From Onthophagus taurus (Eukaryota; Arthropoda; Insecta; Coleoptera; Scarabaeidae): a stretch of 64,000 bases of DNA. The notes beneath the pieces were generated by a model, which had not been told where the DNA came from, did not search any database, and saw only the letters and a list, made by a program, of their open reading frames with translations. Of the stretch, positions 22,761 to 32,820 are shown piece after piece (position 1 is the stretch's first letter; every line of letters begins with the position of its first letter). The stretch is from positions 12,283,501 to 12,347,500 of the forward strand of contig NC_091970.1 in the NCBI RefSeq assembly GCF_036711975.1. The letters run 5' to 3'. A program made the translations under genes and the position numbers.

Positions 22761-23073
22761 AAGATACATTATTCTGGAACGATCTTTCTAATAATTTTTT
22801 TTTGAAATGTTTATAATAACCGCACGGGAACTGTTTTTCGACGTCCAATGGCAAATCGTAAAACACGTTTCTCACTTACCAATAGATTCGACACGGGAAG
22901 AGAAATAAACTTTTTCGGTGAATCAAAGTCGTCCGCTATTGGACAATAGCGGATGAGTTTAAACAGTTTCCGTGCGGTTATTACAAACATTTCGAAAAAA
23001 ATTTATTAGAAAAATCGAATAATGTATTCTACAACCGTATAATGCTCTGATGCGGAAGATACCGGACACCCTG
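22761..23073. repeat. Right part of the palindromic MITE
   Basis: Inverted-repeat arms (about 22766-22840 and 22965-23035) around a 120-base centre. It belongs to the element starting at 12800. Confidence 0.8.
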
Positions 23074-24505
23074 TATAGCTTTAAATGAAAGAGTAAGAAA
23101 ACGTTTCTAAACTAAACGATGCGATTTCTTTATTTATCTTTTTCAGTACATGTTTCGGCTTACAAGTAGCCTTCTTCAGGTACAACTAAAATTCAAATTA
23201 AATAGTTGGTAAAAAATAGATGCAAAAAAAACGGAATAGTTACCGTCAATGTGGTACACATATGAGTAATCGGGAAATCGTGTACATATATATATATATA
23301 TAAATCATCTCATTGAAGTAAACTACAAAGGTCACTCTAAGAACATGTAAAAATCCTTCAGCAAAAACAAAAGGGTAGAACCACTATAAGTGAATTTGAA
23401 AAACATAAAACTTAACTTAATGAACAGTTTATGTAACTTACTCGAAAAAACAATACTAACAAAATGTTCAAAGAATGTCAGTTGATCTAAAAGTATAAAC
23501 GTGAAAGTACAACAGTTAAAGAACGACTGGTCTTAAAAATAAAAATAAGGAACAACAAGAATGGGACGCCCTGTATAGTTCTTACCATGTACCCTGTATA
23601 GTTCTTATATTGCTTAAAACTGTACGAAATAAAATTCGGACGTAGGAGTTAAATTAAAGCATTTTTTTTTTAAGATAGGCAACCAGATACACCTAGCGTA
23701 TGTGTGTAACCGTACCGACAAATATGTACAGGATGGACAGTAATTACTACCTAATTGCTGTATGGTTTTGCACGAATATAACAGAAAGTGGGTCTTGTAC
23801 CATTATACAGGATAAAGTTGGTTTTGTACCAACGAATAAAAACTTTGAATAGTTGATTTAAATTTCTCAGTGTCTTATCCCTGATTTTGTTCTGATAAAA
23901 AATGATTTGTAGATAAAGTTTGTTTATTATAAATACAAGAAATGTATTAATTAATAAATAATTAAATATGAACAACAACTTCAGGAACTAAACAGTTACA
24001 GACTGTGCCATGTTCTTCTACTAAACTTACTGGTTGTAAGGTTAGAACAGTTGGAAATGAATGAAATCTTCATTAGTATCTTCTCAGTTTTCCCCAACCA
24101 TGAGGTGAATTGGGTGAGATAGAGCCTTATCTATCATTTTCAAAGAATCATTTTTTAATTTATTTGTATTTAAAAAAATACAACTTTGTGTTGTATCTCA
24201 AAAATCATCAAATATTTTAAAAAATTTTCAACGGCAGTATATTCTCCTTAAAAAAGTGTCTTAAGAACGTATCAACCCATTTCTCTAATTTCAAAAATAA
24301 ACGAAATATGAGCATTTCTTGAAATCACGAAAATTTGAGTTTTTGGCTATAACTTAAAAACAAAAGAAGAAAGAGGTTTGGTATTTGCAGGATTGGGTTA
24401 GTCTCGAAGAAAGAGACCGGGACATGGCACCTACTTTTTTCGTATCTCTTATAGTTTCTGAGATAGCCTATAATAACACCCAAATTTGCCCAACCTGTAC
24501 ATACA
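23074..24505. other. Non-coding repeat-rich stretch
   Basis: No gene recognised. It holds a hammerhead-like motif (23152-23179), a TA microsatellite at 23285-23302, and two close copies of CCCTGTATAGTTCTTA (about 23569 and 23590). 24190-24500 resembles MITE interiors common in insects (TCTCTTATAGTTTCTGAGATA). Confidence 0.45.
23152..23179 (-). ncRNA. Hammerhead-like stem-loop, copy 1
   Basis: Minus strand: CTGAAGA, one extra A, stem GGCT / AGCC, then GAAAC. The core resembles a hammerhead ribozyme (CUGANGA ... GAAA). The flanks do not form a good stem I here, so activity is doubtful. Such motifs are known from Penelope-like elements. Confidence 0.4.
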
Positions 24506-24573
24506 GGGTGATTCTCAACTTATACGCATAAACTTGAAGATTTATTCCATATCCAGCTACACATAACTTAAGA

Positions 24574-25476
24574 CTACGTTGAAATTTCAATGTCAAATTT
24601 CAAATGTTGTTCCATATTTGTAGCAAATTTCAAGCCATCTCGAATTAAATCAGCCGTTAATAGCTGAACTTCATCTTCTACCTTGTCATTATCGATTTCT
24701 TTATTTTCACAAATTGTCATAAATTCGATCAAATCATCTTCATCCAAAGGGCTTTCTCGCATCAATTCATCAATATCAGCTGTTTGAATGTTGTTAAAAC
24801 CGTTGCCACCAATTGTATTTGATAGAGTTATAATTTCAGAATACACAGCTGGCAATATTTTTATCCAACAAACAAGGTTGATTGGCGCAATTGTTTAATG
24901 GCAACAGAAGCAAGTGTAATGCAATCCATAATTGTAAACTTTCTCCATGCTTCCAAAACAGTCAAATTTGTTTCTTCCACTGAATCTAAAATATATTTAA
25001 ACGTTTGCTTTATGTAGTACATGAGTGGCTGAATCAGCGAGGTAGTATTAGGCGGTAAAAATAATAATTGAATATTTGGATGATCCAACACTGGGTGGCT
25101 GGGCGCATTATCAACGAGCAAAAGTATTTTGAATTCCAAACCTTCTTCTTCCATATATTTCAGGACTTCAGGAACAAATCCATGCCTTTTTATTCGCCAT
25201 GAAATAGACTGGAAGTTGTTTAATGTTCTTACTCTTAATGCTCGTGGCATAAGCGATTTGTTGATTAACAAAGGCTTTAACATTTTATCACCAGATGCGT
25301 TACTACATAACAAGAACGTCACTCGATCTTTGGCCGCTTTAAAATCACCAGCTGATTTTTCAGATTTTGCTATGTAAATCCTTTTGGGCATTTTCTTCCA
25401 AAACAATCCCGTTTCGTCGGCATTAAATATTTGTTCTGGAGTATAACGATTTTCGCTAGTTTATCCGGAAAGGTTT
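24574..25476 (-). pseudogene. pogo/Tigger transposase 1
   Basis: Minus strand. Just upstream of the frame starting at 25406, another frame reads PEQIFNADETGLF with the first catalytic Asp. Then follow FWKKMPKRIYIAKSE, FLLCSNASGDKMLKPLLINK, ILLLVDNAPSHPVL (second Asp) and LFLPPNTTSLIQPLMYYIKQ. In Tigger enzymes that last block is QPLDQGVI, so the third catalytic Asp has been lost. The C-terminal acidic tail (24855-24574, DELMRESPLDEDDLIEF) is in another frame. The HTH N-terminus is replaced by the gypsy fragment at about 25477. Confidence 0.87.
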
Positions 25477-26283
25477 TTGCAGCATATTTTTCAATCTCGA
25501 ACTCAGCAAGAGGGTGAATCATTTTACGGGTTTTTAACAGAAGTAAAAACATTAGTTAAAAATTGCGAGTATACTAACGAAGAAAAAGCATTAAGAGATA
25601 AAATAGTTTTACAATCAAATGATAGGGACACTAAGCACCAATTAATGAAAATGGGAAATGTAACATTACAAGAAGCGGTAGAAGCATTCAGAATAGCGGA
25701 AATATCAAGAAAACAAGTTAAACAAATTTATTCAGAAGAAAGAATAGATAATTTAAAAAATAATGTTAAACACGAAATAAAACGCAAAGAAATAAAATCA
25801 AGACGGTTCCAAGGTCAACGAAAAGAAATGCCAAACCAGTCGGAGGAAAGAAAAAAATGTTGGAGATGTGGTCGAAATTCGCACAAATTTGAGTATTGTC
25901 CTGCTAAAGGTAAAACATGTTTAAAATGTAAAAGATTAAATCATTTTGTGTCTTGTTGTAAAACGGTAGTTATTGTGATTCAGTTGGTATAAATAAATAT
26001 TGGAAAAAAGAATTAAATGTTGAAGGATATAAAATTAATTTCAAATTAGATTCGGGAATTGAAGTAAATATAATTCCAAAAATAATATTTGAGAAAATTA
26101 AGCAAATTAACAATAACATAAGTATAAAAGGAATAAAATTAATAGCTTATGGAGGTTTTGAAATAATGAGTTTAGGTGTAGTAGTATTAAAAATTCATCA
26201 TAAAAACAATTGTTATTATTATGAAAATTTTGTTATTTCTAATATTGATAGAATGCCAATACTAGGGTTAAAAAGTTGTTGAT
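25477..26283 (+). pseudogene. Ty3/gypsy retrotransposon gag-protease fragment
   Basis: The gag C-terminal half (FQSRTQQEGESFYGFLTEVK, then ALRDKIVLQSND) is followed by two CCHC knuckles, CWRCGRNSHKFEYC and CLKCKRLNHFVSCC. After a frameshift near 25960 an aspartic protease begins (NFKLDSGIEVNIIPK), with a C-terminal RMPILGLKSC just before stop 26283. The active-site triplet DSG replaces the more common DTG; the next residues are still typical. No LTR, RT or integrase is present, so this is a truncated relic. Confidence 0.83.
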
Positions 26284-26599
26284 ATGATTATAATTAAGTA
26301 CGTAATCCATTTTACCAGTATTATCGTTAAGAAGATTTGAAATTCGAGATTTGAGACTGGTTTCGGTTTAAAAAACCATCTTCAGAGATAAAAGTCAAAA
26401 ATTTAAGAAACCAACATTGTAATCAACCTCAACTTCATAATTATTACTTATTAAAATTAATATTAAAGTCACTATATATACGCTAAACACATTTTACAAG
26501 TTAGACAAATGTTCTGTAGGATTAAACTGTTCAAAAATTTAAAAATTTAAATGATAACATAGTTAAAGAACTTAATAAAATAATTAATCATATAATTGA
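26284..26599. other. AT-rich stretch with hammerhead-like motif
   Basis: No gene. It contains the minus-strand stem-loop at 26360-26385 and probable decayed upstream sequence of the Penelope-like RT scrap. Confidence 0.45.
26360..26385 (-). ncRNA. Hammerhead-like stem-loop, copy 2
   Basis: Minus strand: CTGAAGA, one extra T, a perfect 5-bp stem GGTTT / AAACC, then GAAAC and a GTC triplet four bases later. Stem I complementarity is not visible. It lies 220 bases from a Penelope-like RT fragment, the element class known to carry hammerheads. Confidence 0.45.
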
Positions 26600-26700
26600 A
26601 CAAATTATTGCACATTTGATGATGAATATTACAAAATTACTCAGGGACTACCCATGGGAATGCCTTTATCCGGTATTTTATCAGATATACCAATATTGGG
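26600..26700 (+). pseudogene. Penelope-like element reverse transcriptase scrap
   Basis: A short frame reads FDDEYYKITQGLPMGMPLSG followed by ILSDI. This matches the Penelope-like RT block (Y-x-Q-x-x-G-x-P-MG-x-P-x-S). Nothing recognisable follows beyond 26700. Confidence 0.65.
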
Positions 26701-27228
26701 TGAGTTATAGAAAGTTTATATTTTGTGGACTTTAATCGTAGCATGTAGTTGTGGGACGAAACTATTCACAAAAATCATATAGTTAGGATTTTTTTTAAAG
26801 AAATATAAATATAAAAATAATATAAATATTAATAAATTTGACAATTTTCTTTTAATAATTTTTTCCTATAAATTTCAATAATATTATCTTATAGTTTATA
26901 TATGCTATCATAAACTACAATATTTAAGCTACAATTTAATATACATATCATATCAAAATCTTTAAAAATACAGTTTTTTTTTTATTTGGTTCAATTGTTA
27001 CATACAGAAATAATGTTACTTAAAAAATAAATATTTGTTTTCTTGGAACATAGTAACCAGTATCTTAGATACATAAAAAAGGTAATTTGATAATAGAAGT
27101 ATGTATTTAATAAAAATGCTCGCTACTTATGCTTTTTATTTATTACATATTTAAATACTTTATATAAAAATAGACTTGATAAGGATTGTTGATACCTGGA
27201 GTAGTATTAAAATTGAAATATTAAATTT
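26701..27228. other. AT-rich stretch with dispersed repeat
   Basis: No gene. It contains one ~105-bp copy (26840-26944) of an AT-rich repeat found again at 29130-29244. Confidence 0.5.
26840..26944. repeat. AT-rich dispersed repeat, copy 1
   Basis: Its 38-base end (26907-26944, ...TTTAAGCTACAATTTAATA) recurs at 29023-29060, 29207-29244 and 29513-29550. A longer ~105-bp match exists with 29130-29244. Confidence 0.75.
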
Positions 27229-27260
27229 TAGTGATGTAACGGATATCCGCATCCGCATAT
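27229..27260. repeat. hAT-type terminal repeat, left end
   Basis: TAGTGATGTAACGGATATCC, the same TIR family as the hAT elements at 28898 (inverted) and 43106. The 8 bases before it (TTAAATTT) do not match those after 28898, so these two ends may not belong to one element. Confidence 0.55.
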
Positions 27261-27670
27261 ATTTTAACGGAGCTCTGGTCAGACTGGCAATTTCATGCAA
27301 AGTATGAAACAAAATTAATTACAAAATTAATAATTTAATTAATGCTTTGGATATATAATTTAATTATCATTTTTAAAGAGCAATGACAGTTTTTCCTTTA
27401 GCTCCTTTAGATTTTCAAACTAGTATTCAATGATTCCACATCCGTATCACTATTTAATAAATTTTCTTCTTTCTCTATGCACTCACTGTTTCGATAATTC
27501 ATTCCGCAGGATACGTTTCCTAGTATTACAGGAGATGTTTCCAGCACATTACTTTATATTGTAATGTAATTGTACATTCATGTGTTGTTATAATTATAAT
27601 TGTATATTTAAGTGTTGTTATCTATTTTTTTGGTAATAATGTTAAGTAATAGCGTTATTCTTCCCAGAAA

Positions 27671-28460
27671 ATGCCTAGAAGTAAGCAAAATAAAACGAGG
27701 CCTGCAATAGATGTTGGCACATTGCAAAGAGATAATAATGCAAAAGTGTGAACCACAGCTAAAATGTTTGGAATTTCCAATACTATTCTTTTTCGTCATG
27801 TCTCCTTACACCGGTCACAAAATCAGAATAATGCACAGAGAAATCCAAATAATACATAAAGGCTATGTTTATAGATCAAAAAATAATACTCAAAAGGTGT
27901 TTTCCGTCAACGAAGAACTCCACTCGCGTTTGAATTTGCTCATAAAAACCACATTAACCACCAGCTTTAATCGGCAGACTATATCATCTTTTTTCAATAA
28001 GCAAATAGGAAGTGTTACATCTGGTGAAAGAGGAATTAACATTACTATGTTGCGGTTAATGCCATTGGTAATCATGTGACACCAATGTTGATTTTTCCCA
28101 GAGTACATTTCAAGTCCCACATGCTTATTGGTGCTCCAAAAGGATCTGTATGGTCTAATGAGTGCAGTGTTTGGCCCTTACAAATCCTCTTATAATACTG
28201 CCTTAAACAGCTGACTACTAAAACATGCTGGAAAATCAATTACCATATATGATATTGTTGGAGTATAGGAAAAGCATTTAGTAAATCTTTTACTAAAGAG
28301 AATATTGAAAAAGGATTTCAGGTGACGAGCATTCATCCCTTCAATAACCAAGTTTTTCGAGACTGACCGAGAGATTAGACTTAACACTTCATATGTCATA
28401 TATCATTCTTCTCTTCATATGAAGGCGATATCAGAGCAGACAGAGACAAACCAAAAAATA
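27671..28460 (+). pseudogene. pogo/Tigger transposase 2
   Basis: Plus-strand relic in several frames. The N-terminal psq-type HTH starts MPRSKQNKTRPAID and continues AKMFGISNTILFRHV. The catalytic region shows SGERGINITM, GNHVTPMLIFPRVHFKSHML and GAPKGSVWSNE, hallmark of Tigger/jerky-type DDE domains. The C-terminal region shows AFSKSFTKENIEKGF and SIHPFNNQVF. The stretch holding the second and third catalytic acids is not recognisable and there are many stops. Confidence 0.82.
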
Positions 28461-28789
28461 TCAAACTGTCAAGATGAAAAAGACTTACGTGAAGACTGAC
28501 GTGGAGTATAACAGGAACGTTTTGTGTGATGTCCTCATAAAAGATATTATTGGAAAGCTTCCACCTTCGGTCATTCAAGGCTCATTGACAAGACAAACAA
28601 TTATATTTGAAGTAAATTTTTCATCATATATAATGTTAAATAATTTTTAATATTAATGTCAAGTTGGATTTAAAAGTTATTAAAGGTGATACCTTCGTAT
28701 AAATACCTACCTATTGCTTTCGTCATATTAATACCTGAAACTTGTCCCAATGTAGGTGCTCCATGGTTTAATAAGATGTTCCTTGGGAC
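28461..28789. other. No gene recognised
   Basis: Tail of the Tigger relic and AT-rich DNA; nothing assignable. Confidence 0.4.
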
Positions 28790-28898
28790 AATTGTTTTTA
28801 TTATGTTATTTGATAACTATCCGGCATCCGACCGGATTTTAAAAAATGGCCGGATAGGTCGGATACCGGATAGTTGTCGGATATCCGTTCCACCACTA
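28790..28898. repeat. hAT right end with clustered TATCCGG motifs
   Basis: It ends ...GATATCCGTTCCACCACTA. CCGGAT/ATCCGG words occur several times in 100 bases, mirroring the left end of the hAT at 43106 over ~90 bases in inverse orientation. Likely transposase-binding subterminal repeats. Confidence 0.7.
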
Positions 28899-29549
28899 CT
28901 TTATAATGTTCTCAAGATGGTAGGTATCCCGAAATGGTCTGTGCTTATACACCTCATTCTTAAGGTATCCCCAAAGAAAAAATCGCATGGAATCAAGTCT
29001 TATTTAATAGTTTTTATATAATATCATAAACTAGAACTTTTAAGCTACAATTTAATATACTTATAATATCATAATTCTTATCATGACACAGTTGATATCA
29101 TTTTCAAAATTTTGTATTATTTTTGATTTATAAATTCGGCAATTTCCTCTTTAATAATGTCTTTCCTGGAAATTTCAATAATATTATCTTATAACATTTA
29201 TATCATATCATAAATTACAATCTTTTAGCTACAATTTAACATACACGTTATAACTCGTATGTTAACTATCGACTCTTTAACAATTACTTGGTTATTTTGT
29301 ATGCCTATATAATTAATGATGATTGAATAAAAATAACAATGTTCTTTTTTAAATTTTGGCAAGGTAACACAAAACAAATGAAAACATGGTTACTAAAAAT
29401 GTTGTAATGTTTGGAAAGTGCATTGCGAATGTTTACACACATATACCATTACTCATAAAAAACACTTAATATGATTTTTTGAAAATTTTGTCATTTATAG
29501 TTTTTATATCATATCATAAACTAGAATGTTTAAGCTATAATTTAATATA
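28899..29549. repeat. AT-rich region with three copies of a dispersed repeat
   Basis: Copies of the ATCATAAACTA...AATTTAATATAC motif lie at 29023-29060, 29207-29244 and 29513-29550. No gene. Confidence 0.6.
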
Positions 29550-29649
29550 CAGGGTTTCCCAAAACTCTTAAAACTCTTAAACTTATTTTAAAGGTAATGG
29601 AGAGAGAAAGAAACACACCACCATAAACCAAAACCCTATATCTTAATTC

Positions 29650-30350
29650 TTTCAAGAATTGTGAAGGGTTGACTACCAAATGGGAAAATAAAGTGTTTTC
29701 ATATTTTTTGCACGTTTATTACGATTTTTATAACAAATGTTGAATTTGTCGACCTTCTTCGGTCTCGCAATGACCCAAACGCTCACAAACCATCAGGCGC
29801 ATATCCATAGTGATATTGGTAGTTTCTTCAAATATGACGTTTTCCAAATCATTTATTGATTCTGGTTTTGTTGCATAAACTCTACTTTCCAGGAACCCCC
29901 AACAGAAAAAATCCAGTGGTGTTAGATCAGGAGATCGTGGTGGCCACTCAATTTCATCTCTTCTACCAATTCAACGGTTTGGAAACGTACGGCTTAAAAT
30001 GTCTCGGACTGCGCACCATCTTGTTGGATCCACTTATTGTCAATACCATTAGGGCATACAGCACGTACACTATGAACCACTTGATTTTCTAACAGTTGCA
30101 GATATCTGTCTCCGTCCAAATTTTAATTAAAAAAAAATGGAGCAATTACATTCTCTCCCATAACACCAGCCCATACATTAATTTTCTGTGATCTCTGAGT
30201 ATGATCTTCTCTTATTAAACGTGGATTGTCGTCACTCTAATCACTAGGGAACTACCACTATCACTAGGGATATGCTCCTGATGGTTCAAAATTCCATTTA
30301 TAAAAAAACATGAAAACATTTTATTTTCCCATTTGGTAGTCAACCCTTCA
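29650..30350 (-). pseudogene. Mariner-type (DD34D) transposase deletion derivative with ~50-bp inverted ends
   Basis: Minus-strand pieces read DDNPRLIREDHTQRSQKINV, WAGVMGENVIAPFF, a WIQQDGA box (catalytic Asp) and PPRSPDLTPLDFF (third Asp), with several frame changes between them. GAAGGGTTGACTACCAAATG starting near 29658 is repeated inverted at about 30327-30346, giving ~50-bp inverted repeats just outside the coding remnant. A further CAGGGTTTCCC end lies at 29550. The N-terminal HTH is missing, so this is an internally deleted, inactive copy. Confidence 0.8.
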
Positions 30351-30500
30351 AAAGCCAAAAGTAGTCAAAAGGTATTTTGGAATTTTAATAAATTAAATAA
30401 CTAAATTACATGATGTTAATGTCTCAAAATATTATTTGCAACAAAAGTTCGCATCCTAATACCATGTCTACCATTTATCGCTTCATTATTTATCGCTTCA

Positions 30501-31236
30501 TTAATTATTGGCATACCTTTGTTGTGGGATACCTACTATATCATTTTGTATTTCTTCATTACACAACAATTGATCTTCTATTGCGATGTTGTGTAAAACA
30601 CAGCAGCTTCGAATAAAATGGACCATATCAGCAATTTTTCTTAATTTTAAATGAAACAGTTGACGGAATTTTTGTTTCAATATTCCAAAGCAATGTTCGA
30701 TCACATACCGGTTTTTTGACAATTGTTTATTGTAATTTCTTTGAATTGGGGACAACTGTCCAAAATCTTTATAATATATGGTGTGAGCAAATGTCTCAAA
30801 CAAGGATATCCACTATCACCTAATATGTAATAATCATTGCATTTTTCCGCCAAGTTATGACCTAATGTAGAAGATCTAAAGACCCGACTGTCGTGCACAG
30901 ATCCAGGGTAGTCCACATACAAATCTTGGATTTATAGTTTTTGTCACAAACTACTTGCATTTTAAGAATTAACAAGCATTAATACAAATACAGAGCTACA
31001 AATTACTAACGGTCATACTTGTATCGAATATATGAATCAGGATAATCAATGGAAGGAACCTTCGTACTCACTCGGAAATGCCCAAAGAAGATCTCAACGC
31101 TATACGTGGAAACTGTTTCTTCAAAATAGTTTTTGTTTTTAAATCTTTTTTGGTTGCTCATTAGCAATTTCAACTCATCCTCAGAGGCACTACTGCTTGC
31201 TAATTCACCGAAAGAAATCATTTTGTAGTTTGACAA
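30501..31236 (-). pseudogene. PIF/Harbinger nuclease, internally deleted
   Basis: Minus strand. The N-terminus reads MSNYKMISFGELASSSASED and then ETVSTYSVEIFFGHFRVS, as in Harbinger DDE_4 proteins. After a gap the catalytic part follows: MQVVCDKNYK, YPGSVHDSRVFRSS (second Asp), ILGDSGYPC, RYVIEHCFGILKQKFRQL (catalytic Glu) and CCVLHN. The sequence between about 31006 and 30970 that should carry the first catalytic Asp is deleted. One frameshift lies near 30750. Confidence 0.87.
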
Positions 31237-31555
31237 TTAAGAAAAAGAAACTAGTATTACAAAAACAACCTTTAGCGCATGTCACAAACTGTCAGGTTTG
31301 AAAGAATTGTTCGCACAGTTGGTAGACTATTACCGACTACAATTTCTTACTGCTAGAACAACCAATTAGTAAACGGACATCTGAAATTACTGCTGTCAGA
31401 ACGCGCAAAACCTACTGCGCATGCGCAGGACAATAACCAACTATTTTGTACTGATGCCAAAACAAACCTTAAATTTATTAACTAATCAGTAATTTCACAT
31501 CTATCACTAGATCAACTTATATTCATCCACAGAAATCACCTTATCTGTAATTTGC
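31237..31555. other. Non-coding, no gene recognised
   Basis: Probable 5' flank of the Harbinger relic; contains a TGCGCATGCGCA palindrome near 31415. Confidence 0.45.
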
Positions 31556-32820
31556 TTATTTACTTATTTTTGCAAGGTTTACTCTGGAGGCACTTAGAAT
31601 TGCAAAGTACTTTGTTTTTCTTACAATTGCATTTTGTTTGCAGTTTTTCATGCAACTGCATTTCACGAAGCCTTGCCCTGATCCAACAGAATGTTTTATG
31701 GCTGTAGTCCTTAAAAATATTTCGATATTCTGGTTAATATCTCCCACATCTAAAAACTTCTAAATGCAGAATGTCAAAGGAAACTTTCATTCCTTTAGCT
31801 TGTTTTTCTAAATTTTCACAATGTTATCATCATCACTGTCTTCGTACTGTTAGGTCATCTTCATCCTGAATATTATTTATGATTTCTTGAGGCAACGAGG
31901 AAGTGGAAAGTCCTACTCTCGGTTCGATTCCGAATAATGCTTTGTAAGGTGATTGTTTTATGCCAAAGTGGTAAGCTCGAATTTTCATGAATTGGACATA
32001 CCTTAATCCTTCCGACCAGTTCGTCGAATTGTTGTTCTTTAACCAAGAACTTGTCATATTTTAAATGTCTTGGTTGGCACGTTCAACGGAACCCTGACTT
32101 TGGTTGTGCCTTGGTTTTCCATGCACAATTTTCAGTTCTGACCAAGGATTTGCGAGTTCACTTATAACATTATTGACAAATTCTCTGCCATTATCAGATT
32201 GAAGAATGCACGACGCCCTTACAGTTAGGAATATGTCATTCAAATGATAAGCCACTTCTTCAGTCCTCTTTGATGTTCACTCACGAAGGAGAACAAATTT
32301 TGTGAGATGGTCTTGGTAAATCAGAATGAATTTAAAATTCCCGTCTGGTTGTGTTTGGGAATCAATCAAATCGACTTGGCATCTGCTATTCATTTCCGAA
32401 GGAAGAATTGGCTTTGAAACTAACCCTCTTTTTTTTTGTCTTCTTTTGTTGACAAACATCACACATTGATCAATAGAGGCCTATCATTTCCTTTGTGATA
32501 TTGGCATAGTTTTTTGATGTCTCTCTTAACATTCTATCATGATCACCATGACCCACAGCTACATGAGCTGCGTCAATCACATCATAAAGTTCATCAGCTG
32601 GAAGAAAGTATTTTATATTCTCTTCACACCGTGCAATGAGTTTTTTCACATCACCAATTTTCAAAACAACAAATCGTTTCATTCTTCTTTTTTCCAACTT
32701 TTCCGCATCTTCTACTTGTTTAACCAAATCCGCATATTCGTCTATTGATAACACATTATAATGAGAAGACTTTTTGTTTTCACTCTGCAAAATTTCCTCC
32801 AAAAACTTTTCTCTCCCCAG
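31556..32820 (-). pseudogene. Ginger-like integrase-type transposase (KRBA2-like)
   Basis: The minus-strand gene reads from 32820: an N-terminal region (SIDEYADLVKQVEDAEKLEK), the zinc-binding HVAVGHGDHDRML ... CDVC, the catalytic Asp in CQVDLIDSQTQ, Asp in LQSDNGREFVNNV, Glu in GSVERANQD, then NWSEGLRYVQF and KQSPYKALFGIEPRVG. After a deletion the C-terminal Cys-rich end follows (GQGFVKCSCMKNCKQNAI). In-frame stops occur at about 32270 and 32060 and a frameshift in an A/T run near 32425. Integrases with this Cys-rich tail are typical of Ginger DNA transposons and of the host gene KRBA2 derived from them. Confidence 0.78.

Larger units (their letters stand above)
12800..23073. mobile_element. 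MITE with long inverted repeats, split by a hAT insertion
   Basis: The left end CAGGATGTCCGGTATCTTCC (12800) is the inverse of the right end ...GATACCGGACACCCTG (23073). TA flanks both sides (12798-12799, 23074-23075). The right part, 22761-23073, is itself nearly palindromic: GTTTATAATAACCGCACGGG is answered by CCGTGCGGTTATTACAAAC. Without the hAT the element is about 365 bp. Its termini belong to the CAGGGTG group (left end mutated to CAGGATG). Confidence 0.85.

Noticed and set aside
23152..23179. Fully functional hammerhead ribozyme at this locus
   Set aside because: The flanks of the core do not pair to form stem I and an extra base precedes stem II; kept only as hammerhead-like.
27229..28898. 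A single hAT element spanning these two ends
   Set aside because: The 8-bp flanks do not match (TTAAATTT versus CTTTATAA), so pairing is unsupported.
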